Positions 17,036-26,060 of a DNA stretch of 64,000 bases are shown here, one piece after another. The DNA is from Qipengyuania citrea (GTDB lineage: Bacteria; Pseudomonadota; Alphaproteobacteria; Sphingomonadales; Sphingomonadaceae), in NCBI RefSeq assembly GCF_024171405.1, contig NZ_JALJZT010000002.1:62001-126000 (forward strand). Reading direction: 5' to 3'. Below the pieces are notes generated by a model. The model saw nothing but the letters and a program-made list of their open reading frames with translations, was not told the origin of the DNA and did no database searches. A program made the position numbers and the translations under genes. Position 1 is the first letter of the stretch, and each line of letters opens with the position of its first letter.

Positions 17036-19810
17036 TTGTCGTACCGTTCGCTTGTTGCCGTGCCGCTGTTTGTCCTCGCCGCTCCCGTGTTGGCGGGTGA
17101 GGAAGTCCGTTATGTCGAACCGCCCGCCTGGGTCGAACCGCTGTATGACGGCGGCCTTGCGGAATCGCGCGACAACATTCCCCTTTACGACCGGCAGGTC
17201 CGCCTCGAGGACGGGACCGTCACGCGCTACACCGATATCGCCTATTGGCTCGACACCACGCAGACGTTGCAGCAGGCGGGAACGATCCAGCTGGCCTGGC
17301 TGCCTGACAAGGGCGACCTGGCGGTGCACCGGCTCGAAATCCTGCGCGATGGCGCGGTCATCGATCTTCTTGCCGGGGGGCTGCGGCCCGAAATCCTGCG
17401 CCGCGAACGCGAACTCGAGCGGCGCTCGGTCGATGGCGTGCTGACCGCCGCTTTCGCCATTCCGGGGCTGAAGATCGGCGATGTGCTGCGGGTAACATCG
17501 TCGAGCACCCTGCGCGACCAGGCGCTGGCGGGCGAAATGCAGTTTGCCGAAGGAATTGTTGCCGAGCCGACCAAGATCGGGCTGGGACGCCTGCGGCTGT
17601 CATGGCCCGAATCGGCGCCGATACAGTGGAAGACGCTGGGCGATGTGGCTGCGCCCGAGAGCTGGAACGAGAGCGGGTATACCGTGCTCGATTTCAGCCT
17701 GCCGGTGGCCGAGCCCGACCCCATGCCCGAGGATGCGCCGGGCCGGTTTACGGTGGGGCCGCAAATCCAGGTCGGCAGCTTTACCGACTGGGCCCACGTC
17801 TCGCAGTCGATGAGCCGCTATTTCACGACCGAGGGTACCATTGCGCCCGCCGGCGCGATCGCCAGCGAGGTGGCGCGGATCGAACACGCCACCGACGTGC
17901 CGCTCGAACGCGCGGCGATGGCATTGCGGATGGTGCAGGACGAGGTCAGCTACCTGCTCAACGGCATGGACGGCGGCAATTACCTGCCCCAGGCGCCCGA
18001 ATTGACCTGGGCGAACCGCTATGGCGACTGCAAGGCCAAGAGCCTGCTGCTGCTGGCCATGCTGCGCGCGATGGGGATCGAGGCCGAAGCGGTACTGGTC
18101 GATAGCGACAATGGCGATGCGGTGGCGATTTCGCAGCCGATCCCGGGCGCCTTCGACCACATGATCGTGCGCGCGCATATCGCCGGCACGGACTATTGGC
18201 TCGACGGGACCAATGCCGGGTCGCGGCTGGCGACGATCGACGAAGTGCCCGACTTCGGCTGGGCCCTGCCGATCCGCAGCGAAGGCGCCGACCTGATCCC
18301 GGTCACGCAGCGCTGGCCCCAAGCGCCCGACCGGCTGCTGAAAGTGACCTATGACATGTCGGCAGGGGTCGACATGCCTGTGCTGTATACCGCCGACATC
18401 GAATTTCGCGGCTCGATGGGTGCGCGTTGGCGCACGGAGGCTGCGCTGGACGATCAGATGATCGTGGTCGGGGCGGCGACCAAGTATCTCGAAGACGTCA
18501 TCGGGGGCGTCGTTTACGACGCGCGCATTACCTATGACGACGAGGCCGGGGTTGCCCGGCTGGTCGCCGAGGGCATGGCCTTCGACCAGTTCGAATTCGA
18601 TCGCGGCGTCGCCAGCCATTATGTGACCGGGGCGACCACCAATTGGAGCTTCCAGCCAGATCGTGCGCGCTCGGCATGGCGCGAGATCCCCTATCGCACC
18701 GGTGGCCCGCTGACGATGGCGGAACAGTGGACCTACCAGCTGCCCGAAAACAGCGACGCTGTTCAGCTGAGCGGTATCGACACACTCGACGAGCTCGCAG
18801 CGGGGACACGCTTCACCCGCGCCGCCGAACTGGGCGAGGAGACGTTCGAATTCCGGGATTCCACATCCTATGTTCCCACCGAGATTCCGGCGGCCGAACT
18901 CGGCGATGCGCGCCGTGCCATTCGCCGGATCGCCAGCGGGGACCCGGTGCTGCGCATCGAGGGCCCCGCGCGGCTGTGGGAGCTTGACGACAAGACCATC
19001 GCCCGGCGGCTCCAGCCGCATATCGACGGCGCGTCGAAACTGATCGAGCTCAAGTCCGATATGGCGGCCTTCCACGCCTTTCGCGGGACCCTGTTGACCC
19101 TGGCGCGCGACTACGAGGATGCGATCGCCGATTTGGATCGCGCGATCGATCTGGAAGGCAGCGCAGAGCTGTATCTGCTGCGCGGAGAGGCCTACAACGC
19201 CATGGGCGAATACGATTTGGCGCTGGCGGATGCGCAGACCGCTTTCGATTTGCAGGGCGATTTCGAATATGCCTCGAACCTCGCGCTGCGACTGTCGCTG
19301 GCGGGCCGCGCGGACGAGGCGCTCGACTTGCTCGACCGGCTGGGCCTGTCGGGGGACGAGGGCGTTGACGTCGACACCGCGTGGGCCGAAATGTCCGGCC
19401 ATGCGGACCGCGCCGCCGAGGCGTGGGACCGGCTCCAGGTCGCTCTCGACCGGCAGCCCGACGACGTATCACTGCTCAATTCGCAGTGTTGGACCGCGGG
19501 TATCTGGAGCTACCAGCTCGAACTGGCCGAGGAGGTCTGCGACCGGGCAGTTGCGGTCTCGGGCAATGCGCCCGGCGTGCTCGATAGCCGCGCGCTTGCC
19601 TATTACCGTCTTGGCCGCAAGGACGAGGCGATGGCGGATCTGGAGGCGGCACTGGCGCAGGAGCCAGGGCAGGCGGCGAGCCTGTTCCTGCGCGGCCTGA
19701 TCCGGCTGGAGAACGGTGACAAGAGCGGACGCGAGGATCTGATTTACGCCCGCCGTATCGAACCCGGCATCGATCGCCAGTATAAGGGCTACGGCCTGGT
19801 CCCGCGCTGA
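17036..19810 (+). CDS. Secreted DUF3857/transglutaminase-like protein with C-terminal TPRs
   Basis: A 924-residue envelope protein. The favoured start is TTG at 17036: it gives a clean signal peptide (SYRSLVAVPLFVLAAPVLA, cut before GEE) and is preceded by GGGGGAG. An N-terminal DUF3857 region is followed by a transglutaminase-like core with the Cys in RYGDCKAKSLLL, the His in FDHMIV and the Asp in YWLDGTN. From about residue 670 there are TPR-like helices (YEDAIADLDRAIDLE, GEYDLALADAQTAFDLQ, GRKDEAMADLEAALAQEP). The substrate is unknown; transglutaminase-fold proteins of this kind may act as proteases or peptide cross-linkers. A weak promoter (TTGGCA, 17 nt, TAGATG) lies at 16979-17007. It is convergent with radC without a gap. 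Confidence 0.87.
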   Translation: MSYRSLVAVPLFVLAAPVLAGEEVRYVEPPAWVEPLYDGGLAESRDNIPLYDRQVRLEDGTVTRYTDIAYWLDTTQTLQQAGTIQLAWLPDKGDLAVHRLEILRDGAVIDLLAGGLRPEILRRERELERRSVDGVLTAAFAIPGLKIGDVLRVTSSSTLRDQALAGEMQFAEGIVAEPTKIGLGRLRLSWPESAPIQWKTLGDVAAPESWNESGYTVLDFSLPVAEPDPMPEDAPGRFTVGPQIQVGSFTDWAHVSQSMSRYFTTEGTIAPAGAIASEVARIEHATDVPLERAAMALRMVQDEVSYLLNGMDGGNYLPQAPELTWANRYGDCKAKSLLLLAMLRAMGIEAEAVLVDSDNGDAVAISQPIPGAFDHMIVRAHIAGTDYWLDGTNAGSRLATIDEVPDFGWALPIRSEGADLIPVTQRWPQAPDRLLKVTYDMSAGVDMPVLYTADIEFRGSMGARWRTEAALDDQMIVVGAATKYLEDVIGGVVYDARITYDDEAGVARLVAEGMAFDQFEFDRGVASHYVTGATTNWSFQPDRARSAWREIPYRTGGPLTMAEQWTYQLPENSDAVQLSGIDTLDELAAGTRFTRAAELGEETFEFRDSTSYVPTEIPAAELGDARRAIRRIASGDPVLRIEGPARLWELDDKTIARRLQPHIDGASKLIELKSDMAAFHAFRGTLLTLARDYEDAIADLDRAIDLEGSAELYLLRGEAYNAMGEYDLALADAQTAFDLQGDFEYASNLALRLSLAGRADEALDLLDRLGLSGDEGVDVDTAWAEMSGHADRAAEAWDRLQVALDRQPDDVSLLNSQCWTAGIWSYQLELAEEVCDRAVAVSGNAPGVLDSRALAYYRLGRKDEAMADLEAALAQEPGQAASLFLRGLIRLENGDKSGREDLIYARRIEPGIDRQYKGYGLVPR

Positions 19811-20545
19811 TCAGATCAGGCCCTTCGCGCGCAGCGAGACATTGCCCTCGCGGCCGATGATCACATGGTCGTGCACAGTCACGCCGAGCAGGCGGCCGGC
19901 CTCGGCAATCCGCGCGGTGATTGCGATATCGGCACGGCTGGGCTCGGGATTGCCGCTGGGGTGGTTGTGCACCAGGATCAACGCGGTCGCGCCGATATCG
20001 AACGCCTTGCGGATTACTTCGCGCGGGTGGATCGCCGCCTCGTCGATCGACCCCTCGCCAAGCAGGTGGTCGAGGATCAGCCGGTTTTGCGCATTCAGGT
20101 AAAGCACGCGGACGCGCTCGTGAGCGAGATGCGCCATGTCGATCGCGAGATAATCGAGCAGCGCCTGCCAGCTCGCCAGCACCGGCTTGTCCTGTACTGC
20201 GCCGCGCGCCATCCGCCGCGCGGCCAGACTGCAGGCGTAGAGCGCCGCGGCGCTGGCTTCGCCCATGCCCTTGACCCGTTGCAGCGCCAGCGGATCGGCG
20301 GCGAGTACGCCCGAGAACGACCCGAAATGGGCAATCAGCGCCTTGGCCAGCGGCTTGGTATCGCCCTGGCGGATCGCGGCGAACAGCAGGAATTCGAGCA
20401 GTTCATAATCGGCAAGCGCTTCGGCACCGCCCGACAGCAGGCGTTCGCGCAGACGCTGTCGGTGCCCGGCACCGGCATGCGTCGCCGATTTATTCGTATC
20501 CGCCGGCAACCATTCCCCCATGCGCCGCGTTTGACGCACTTGCAT
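19811..20545 (-). CDS. radC: RadC/MPN-domain protein (UPF0758)
   Basis: A 244-residue protein with an N-terminal helix-hairpin-helix region (ALQRVKGMGEASAAALYA) and a C-terminal JAMM/MPN metal-binding motif, LVHNHPSGNPEPSRADI. Named for DNA repair, but a repair role has not been upheld for the family; the biochemical function is unclear. TAAAGGCA before the ATG at 20545 supports this start over the internal ATG at 20521. It is divergent from the ydbH-like gene, 36 nt away. Confidence 0.93.
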   Translation of the reverse strand: MQVRQTRRMGEWLPADTNKSATHAGAGHRQRLRERLLSGGAEALADYELLEFLLFAAIRQGDTKPLAKALIAHFGSFSGVLAADPLALQRVKGMGEASAAALYACSLAARRMARGAVQDKPVLASWQALLDYLAIDMAHLAHERVRVLYLNAQNRLILDHLLGEGSIDEAAIHPREVIRKAFDIGATALILVHNHPSGNPEPSRADIAITARIAEAGRLLGVTVHDHVIIGREGNVSLRAKGLI

Positions 20546-20581
20546 TGCCTTTAGCAGGCAATACGCGCAAGTGTGGGATCG

Positions 20582-23500
20582 ATGGAGCGGGCCGCGAGCG
20601 ACGATGACATGACGGCCGCCGATTCCGTGCGGCGGGCAGGCTGGCGCCGCAAGCGCTGGGCGATTGCGCTTGGCTTCCTTGCGTTGTTGCTGGGCGCCGC
20701 GCTGGCGGTCTGGATGTCGCGCGAGCAGATTGTCGACGACATCATCCGTGACCAGCTCGATGCGAACAATATCCCCGCCAGTTACACGATCGACCGCGTC
20801 GGCGGCCAGACGCAGGTGCTGTCGCAGGTCGTGCTCGGCGACCCTGATGCGCCCGATTTTACCGCTGAACGGGTGATCGTAACGCTGCGGCACCGCTTCG
20901 GCGTGCCCGAGATCGGCGGGGTCACGCTGGTCGAACCACGTCTCTACGGGACCTATCGTGATGGCAAGTTCAGCCTGGGAAGCCTCGACCCGCTGGTGTT
21001 CGGGCCGAGCGAAAGCCCTGCCGGCCTGCCCAACCTCAATCTGACCATCCGCGACGGGCGCGGCTTGATCGAAACCGATTACGGGCCGGTCGGCCTCAAG
21101 ATCGCGGGCGCCGGACTGGTCAGCCATGGCTGGGACGGGACGCTGGCAGCGCTTGCGCCCGGGCTTGCGCTGCCGGGGTGTGAAGCCGGCCGGACGAGCG
21201 CCTATGGCAAGCTCACCTCGACCTCTGGCGAACCGCAATTCTCCGGCCCGGTGCGTCTCGCCTCGCTGGCGTGCGAAGACCAGGCGCTCACGCTCGACGA
21301 CTATGCGCTGGACCTCACGGTCGCGGCCGACACGCGATTGGCAAACCCCGCGATCGAGGCACGCCTCGAGGGCGGCGAAACGCGGTTTGCGGGCAATACC
21401 GCTTCCGCCATCATGGGCACGGTTCGCGCGCAAATGCGCGACCGGCTGACGACCGCGAAATATTCGCTCGCAGCACGCGGGGTCGATACCCCGCAGGTGC
21501 TTGCGGCGGTGCTGACCGCCGAAGGGCAGTTGCGTGCCAGCGACGGGGTCGAGCGGCTCCAGCTCGAAGGCAGCCTGGAAGGCAATGGGCTGCGGCTCGG
21601 GCGCGGATTGGTGGCGACGGTGGAATCGCTCGCGCGGACGGGCGAGGGGACGCTGGTCGCACCGCTGACCCGCAAGATGGCGAATGCCTTGCAGGCGGAG
21701 ACCCGCGGCAGCGCGCTCGATGCCGATATCCGTTTGCGGTTCGATCCCGAGGGGTATTCGCTGCTCACCCCGCGCGCCGAATTGCGCGGCGGCAGCGGCG
21801 CGCGGCTGGTGTCGTTATCGCGCGTCGAAATCGCCGCACGTACCGGCGAAATGCCGCGCATCTTGGGCAATATCGCCACCGGCGGCGCGGACATGCCGCG
21901 GATCAGCGGGCGGATGGAGCGCAGCGATTCGGGCGGGTCGATCTTCCGCCTGGCGATGGAACGGTATGCTGCGGGCAGTTCGGTGCTTGCCGTGCCGCAG
22001 ATCATGATCGCGCAGGGGCCGGGCGGGGCGCTCGGCTTTGCGGGCCGGGTGGAGGCCAGCGGCGCGCTGCCGGGCGGCTCGGCGACCAATCTGCAATTGC
22101 CGGTCGAGGGGCGGTACGGCGACGGACAGCTCGCTTTGTGGCGGTCGTGCACCGATGTCCGCTTCGATCGCCTCGAACTCGCCAACCTCGCCTTCGAGAA
22201 GCGCGGCCTGACGCTGTGCCCGCCGCGTGGGCGCGCGATTCTGAACAGCGGACCCGGCGGCCTGCGGATCGCCGCTGGAACATCGTCGCTCGATCTGGAG
22301 GGATATCTGGGCGAAACGCCGATCCGGCTCGCCTCCGGTCCGGTCGGTTTTGCTTATCCCGGTGTGATGACCGCCAAGGCAATCGATGTCGCGCTCGGCC
22401 CGGCGGACACCGCCAGCCGGTTCCGCGTGTCGGGGCTGGAGGCGCGCCTGGGCGACGATATTGCGGGGACGTTCAGCGATGCGGATATTGCGCTCGCGGC
22501 GGTGCCGATGAACCTGACGCAGGCCAGCGGCCAGTGGCGTTTCGCCGATGGCCAGCTGGCGATCGAGGAAGGCGAGTTCACGCTGGTCGACCGCGACGAA
22601 CCCGCACGGTTCGAGCCGCTGGTCGCGCGCGGTGCGATGCTTGCGCTGATCGACAATGTCATCGCTGCGCAGGCCGATTTGCGCCATCCGGCGAGCGACC
22701 GGCTCGTCACCGCGGTCGATATTCGCCACGATCTGGCCAGTGGTGCGGGCTTTGCCGATCTTGCGGTGCCCGGCCTGCAGTTCGATGCCGGGCTGCAGCC
22801 GATGGAGCTGTCGAGCCTGACCAAGGGCGTGGTCGCCAATACCGAAGGAACCGTCACCGGACGCGGCCGGATCGACTGGGCGGCAGACGGGACCGTGACC
22901 AGCACCGGGCGCTTTACCACCGACGACCTCGATTTCGCCGCCGCCTTTGGCCCGGTGAAGGGCGCCAGCGGGACGATCGAGTTTACCGATTTGCTCAATT
23001 TGACGACTGCGCCCGGGCAGACGATTCGCGTCGCTTCGGTCAATCCCGGGGTCGAGGTGTTCGACGGCGAAGTCGGCTTTGCACTGCAAAACGGCGAATT
23101 GCTCGCGGTGTCGGGTGGCACCTGGCCGTTCATGGGCGGGCAGCTGATCCTGCGCGATGTCGATCTCAATCTCGGAGTCAGCGAGGAACGGCGCTACATC
23201 TTCGAGATCGTCGGTCTGGATGCCGGGACCTTCGTCACCGAGATGGAACTGGAGAACATCACCGCGACGGGGCTGTTCGACGGGACGGTACCGATCGTGT
23301 TCGACGAACGCGGCAATGGCCGGATCGATACCGGCGTCCTCATTTCGCGCCCGCCGGGCGGCACAGTCTCCTATGTTGGCGGACTGACCTATGAGGACCT
23401 CTCGCCGATCGCCAACTTTGCCTTCGATGCGCTGAAGAGCCTTGATTATTCGCAGATGCGGGTGATCATGGAAGGCCCGCTGACCGGCGAGATCGTGACC

Positions 23501-23806
23501 CGTGTCCGCTTCGACGGAATCCGGCAGGGGGAGGGCGCCAAGTCCAACTTCGTCACCAAGCGCCTCGCCTCGCTGCCGCTGCAGTTCCGCATCAACATCA
23601 AGGCCCAGTTCTACCAGCTGTTGAACAATCTCAAATCGCTGTACGATCCGGCATCGGTGCGCGATCCCCGTTCGCTGGGCTTGCTGTCCGACGATGGCAC
23701 GCGATTGCTGCGCCGTTCGATCACCGGCGCCGAGGCCGAACCCATTATCGACCCGGACGACATCATTCCGGATGAAATCCCTATTCAGGAGCAGGAAAGC
23801 GAGTGA
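20582..23806 (+). CDS. ydbH: YdbH-like AsmA-family intermembrane transport protein
   Basis: A protein of about 1074 residues anchored by one N-terminal helix (WAIALGFLALLLGAALAVWM) with a very long beta-rich periplasmic part. The C-terminal region (LILRDVDLNL, then FDGTVPIVFDERGNGRIDTG, VSYVGGLTYED and LSPIANFAFDALKSLDYSQM) matches the YdbH C-terminal domain. In Escherichia coli, YdbH together with TamB and YhdP is needed for phospholipid transport to the outer membrane. The start could be 20582 or the downstream ATG at 20609. A ynbE-like and a ydbL-like gene follow directly, reproducing the E. coli operon. Confidence 0.87.
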   Translation: MERAASDDDMTAADSVRRAGWRRKRWAIALGFLALLLGAALAVWMSREQIVDDIIRDQLDANNIPASYTIDRVGGQTQVLSQVVLGDPDAPDFTAERVIVTLRHRFGVPEIGGVTLVEPRLYGTYRDGKFSLGSLDPLVFGPSESPAGLPNLNLTIRDGRGLIETDYGPVGLKIAGAGLVSHGWDGTLAALAPGLALPGCEAGRTSAYGKLTSTSGEPQFSGPVRLASLACEDQALTLDDYALDLTVAADTRLANPAIEARLEGGETRFAGNTASAIMGTVRAQMRDRLTTAKYSLAARGVDTPQVLAAVLTAEGQLRASDGVERLQLEGSLEGNGLRLGRGLVATVESLARTGEGTLVAPLTRKMANALQAETRGSALDADIRLRFDPEGYSLLTPRAELRGGSGARLVSLSRVEIAARTGEMPRILGNIATGGADMPRISGRMERSDSGGSIFRLAMERYAAGSSVLAVPQIMIAQGPGGALGFAGRVEASGALPGGSATNLQLPVEGRYGDGQLALWRSCTDVRFDRLELANLAFEKRGLTLCPPRGRAILNSGPGGLRIAAGTSSLDLEGYLGETPIRLASGPVGFAYPGVMTAKAIDVALGPADTASRFRVSGLEARLGDDIAGTFSDADIALAAVPMNLTQASGQWRFADGQLAIEEGEFTLVDRDEPARFEPLVARGAMLALIDNVIAAQADLRHPASDRLVTAVDIRHDLASGAGFADLAVPGLQFDAGLQPMELSSLTKGVVANTEGTVTGRGRIDWAADGTVTSTGRFTTDDLDFAAAFGPVKGASGTIEFTDLLNLTTAPGQTIRVASVNPGVEVFDGEVGFALQNGELLAVSGGTWPFMGGQLILRDVDLNLGVSEERRYIFEIVGLDAGTFVTEMELENITATGLFDGTVPIVFDERGNGRIDTGVLISRPPGGTVSYVGGLTYEDLSPIANFAFDALKSLDYSQMRVIMEGPLTGEIVTRVRFDGIRQGEGAKSNFVTKRLASLPLQFRINIKAQFYQLLNNLKSLYDPASVRDPRSLGLLSDDGTRLLRRSITGAEAEPIIDPDDIIPDEIPIQEQESE

Positions 23807-23811
23807 GGGCT

Positions 23812-24006
23812 ATGAAATACCCCAAATTGACCGGGAGGATGGCGACCGCCATGCTGGCCACAGTCGCGCTGGGCGGATGCATTACCGTAAATGCGCCCGA
23901 AGAGCCGATCGTGATCGAGCTGAACGTCAACATCCGCCAGGAAGTGATCTACCGGCTCGCCGAGGATGCGGGCAATACGATCGAGGACAATGCGGATATC
24001 TTCTGA
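23812..24006 (+). CDS. ynbE: YnbE-family outer-membrane lipoprotein
   Basis: A 64-residue lipoprotein with lipobox LGGC near residue 23 and the family signature VNAPEEPIVIELNVNIRQEV. In Escherichia coli YnbE pairs with YdbH by beta-strand stacking to complete the bridge to the outer membrane. GAGG 3 nt before the ATG at 23812 favours this start over the GTG at 23803 that overlaps the ydbH stop. The stop is overlapped by an ATG (TGATG) that could couple it to the next gene. Confidence 0.9.
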   Translation: MKYPKLTGRMATAMLATVALGGCITVNAPEEPIVIELNVNIRQEVIYRLAEDAGNTIEDNADIF

Positions 24007-24017
24007 TGGGTGACATT

Positions 24018-24407
24018 ATGAACAAGATGACGAAACCGGTTCTGGTGGCTGCGGCCATGGCCACCGCGCTGGGCGGCTTCGCCGCACCGGCCTTCGCGCA
24101 GCGCGACCCCGCCTATGCCGCTGCCCGTTCCTCGGGCCAGGTCGGCGAGCGGATGGATGGCTATCTGGGTATCGTGGTCGGCGAAACGCCCGCGCTGCGC
24201 CGGATCGTCAACGACATCAACATCAAGCGCCGCGCGGTTTATTCCGAACGCGCCAAGGCGAACAATGCGACGATCGAGGAATATGCCCTGACTGCCGGGT
24301 GTCAGGCGATCCTCGCCACCGAACCGGGCGAGAAATACCAGGCGCCCGATGGCAGCTGGCAGACCCGCGGCACCGGCGCCCCGTTGCGCGATCCGCGTTG
24401 CCCGTAA
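24018..24407 (+). CDS. ydbL: YdbL-family (DUF1318) periplasmic protein
   Basis: A 129-residue secreted protein with a signal peptide ending GFAAPAFAQ and a DUF1318-like mature part (VGERMDGYLGIV, then INIKRRAVYSERAKANN). YdbL is the third product of the E. coli ydbH-ynbE-ydbL operon and is thought to help the YdbH-YnbE bridge assemble correctly. An in-frame ATG at 24006 overlapping the ynbE stop is an alternative start. The C-terminal extension with two cysteines (AGCQAIL and DPRCP) is longer than I would expect and may form a disulphide. Confidence 0.87.
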   Translation: MNKMTKPVLVAAAMATALGGFAAPAFAQRDPAYAAARSSGQVGERMDGYLGIVVGETPALRRIVNDINIKRRAVYSERAKANNATIEEYALTAGCQAILATEPGEKYQAPDGSWQTRGTGAPLRDPRCP

Positions 24408-24476
24408 GGAAAGCGGGTTTTTTGCGATACTTCGGGCGCCGCTAGCTCCGCTCCGTGTTGACTCGCCACGACCCCC

Positions 24477-24540
24477 CTTCTAAGGGGTCGGCGCCCTCGG
24501 CGGGCAAGTCCGTGCCCGTGCCGCGCAACCCCCTTAGAAG
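24477..24540 (+). promoter_or_regulatory. Inverted repeat masking the atpI ribosome binding site (candidate)
   Basis: CTTCTAAGGGG at 24477-24487 is perfectly complementary to CCCCTTAGAAG at 24530-24540, with a 42-nt loop. The second arm runs into AAGGAG (24538-24543), the ribosome binding site of the first Fo gene starting at 24550. Folding would hide half of the site, so translational control is possible. A TTGACT at 24458-24463 could be a -35 element, with TCTAAG as a poor -10 at 15-nt spacing. Confidence 0.45.
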
Positions 24541-24549
24541 GAGCAAGGC

Positions 24550-24870
24550 ATGAGCGACGACGAACCCGCACGGGAACCTATCGAGGAGGATGCGCGGATC
24601 GACGCGCTGGAGAAGCGGCTCTCGGCCGCCCAGCAGCGCGAAGAGCAGCGTAACCGTCCCACGGCTTCGGGTGCCGATGCGAATTATCGCAGCGGCAACC
24701 GGGTTCTGGCGGACCTTCTCGGCGGGCTTCTTGGCGGTGCGGTCATCGGTTATGCCATCGGCTATTTCACCGGTACCAATCCCTGGGGTCTGTTGATCGG
24801 CCTGTTCCTCGGAATAGTGGTCGCCTTCAGAAACATTTTCCGTGCGGCAAACAAGCGCCCCGACGAATGA
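24550..24870 (+). CDS. atpI: AtpI/AtpZ-family ATP synthase assembly protein
   Basis: A 106-residue protein with a charged N-terminal half and two membrane helices (LLGGLLGGAVIGYAIGYF and LLIGLFLGIVVAFRNIF). The family helps assemble the c-ring or imports Mg2+ for ATP synthase. It is the first gene of the Fo operon and has a strong AAGGAG ribosome binding site that may be sequestered by an upstream inverted repeat. atpB follows after 54 nt. Confidence 0.9.
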   Translation: MSDDEPAREPIEEDARIDALEKRLSAAQQREEQRNRPTASGADANYRSGNRVLADLLGGLLGGAVIGYAIGYFTGTNPWGLLIGLFLGIVVAFRNIFRAANKRPDE

Positions 24871-24924
24871 TCCCCGCGCGGGATTTCCGGGGCGTTCGTT
24901 ACAGGTTCTAGGGACGAGACAGAC

Positions 24925-25713
24925 GTGGCAGCCGAGCAGGCCAAAGTCGATCCGATGTACCAGTTCACCATCGAACCGCTTGGCGGTTCGGGCGGTTGGG
25001 AACTGGCCGGCTACAACATCGCCTTCACCAACAGCGCAATGTGGATGCTGATCACCACCGTGGTGCTCTTCCTCTTCGTGCTGGGCGGAATGAAGCGCGA
25101 GCTGGTGCCCGGGCGCTGGCAGATGACGGTGGAGACCTTCACCGGTTTCATCGACAACATGCTGGAAGCCAATATCGGCAAGGCGGGTCGCAAATACGTG
25201 CCCTATGTCTTCAGCCTGTTCATGTTCATCCTGTTCGCCAACCTCCTCGGCCTGCTGCCGCTGGGGATTTTCGGGCTGCACCCGTTTACCTTCACCAGCC
25301 ACTTCACCGTCACCGGCGTGCTGGCGATCATCAGTTTCTCGATCGTGCTGCTGGTCGGCTTCTGGAAGCACGGTTTCCACTTCTTCAGCCTGTTCGTGCC
25401 GCAGGGCACGCCGCTGCCGATGATTCCGATCATCGCGCCGATCGAGTTCATCTCGTTCATGGTGCGTCCGTTCAGTCTCGGCCTGCGCCTGTTCGTCGCC
25501 ATGATGGCCGGCCACGTGCTGCTCGAAGTGCTGTCGAGCTTCGTGATCGACGGCACCAATGCCGGCGCCACTTTCGGCCTGATGGTCGGCCTGCCCAGCT
25601 TTATCCTGATGATCGGCATCTGCGCTCTCGAGCTGCTGGTCGCCGGTATCCAGGCCTATGTTTTCGCACTTCTGACGTCGCTGTATATCAACGACGCCGA
25701 GAACCTTCACTAA
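24925..25713 (+). CDS. atpB: ATP synthase Fo subunit a
   Basis: Proton half-channel subunit of 262 residues, inner membrane. Multiple helices are visible, with the essential arginine at about residue 188 in GLRLFVAMMAGH and the conserved MVRPFSL before it. The start is GTG at 24925; the next in-frame ATG (24958) would remove ten residues. It lies in the order atpI-B-E-F'-F typical of alphaproteobacteria, with the F1 genes elsewhere. Confidence 0.97.
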   Translation: MAAEQAKVDPMYQFTIEPLGGSGGWELAGYNIAFTNSAMWMLITTVVLFLFVLGGMKRELVPGRWQMTVETFTGFIDNMLEANIGKAGRKYVPYVFSLFMFILFANLLGLLPLGIFGLHPFTFTSHFTVTGVLAIISFSIVLLVGFWKHGFHFFSLFVPQGTPLPMIPIIAPIEFISFMVRPFSLGLRLFVAMMAGHVLLEVLSSFVIDGTNAGATFGLMVGLPSFILMIGICALELLVAGIQAYVFALLTSLYINDAENLH

Positions 25714-25749
25714 GTCATCTATCAATCAGATTTTTCAAAGGAGTTTGTC

Positions 25750-25977
25750 ATGGAAATGGAAGCTGCAAAGCTCATCGGTGCAGGCCTCGCAGCGATCGGT
25801 GCCGGTATGGCCGCGATCGGTGTGGGTAACGTCTTCGGTTCGTTCCTCGAAAGCGCGCTGCGCAATCCGGGTGCTGCCGACGGCCAGCAGGGCCGTCTGT
25901 TCATCGGCTTCGCCGCTGCCGAACTTCTCGGCCTGCTGGCGTTCGTCGTGTCGATGATCCTCATCTTCGTCGCCTAA
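25750..25977 (+). CDS. atpE: ATP synthase Fo subunit c
   Basis: A 75-residue two-helix hairpin forming the rotor ring. The proton-binding glutamate is at about 58 (GFAAAELLGLLAF) and the polar loop reads RNPGAADGQ. AAAGGAG precedes the ATG at the usual distance, a strong site fitting the high stoichiometry of c. No Na+-binding signature was noticed, so H+ coupling is assumed. Confidence 0.97.
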   Translation: MEMEAAKLIGAGLAAIGAGMAAIGVGNVFGSFLESALRNPGAADGQQGRLFIGFAAAELLGLLAFVVSMILIFVA

Positions 25978-26060
25978 ACGCGACTGCCGATATCGCACCG
26001 GCCGGGGACATGCCCTGGCCGGTGCCGTGAATTTTTCGTACCCGCCTTTCGAGAGCTGCC

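Noticed and set aside
24398..24424. Possible terminator of the ydbL gene (CCCG...CGGG then TTTTTT)
   Set aside because: The stem is only 4 bp, too weak to report as a terminator despite the T-run.
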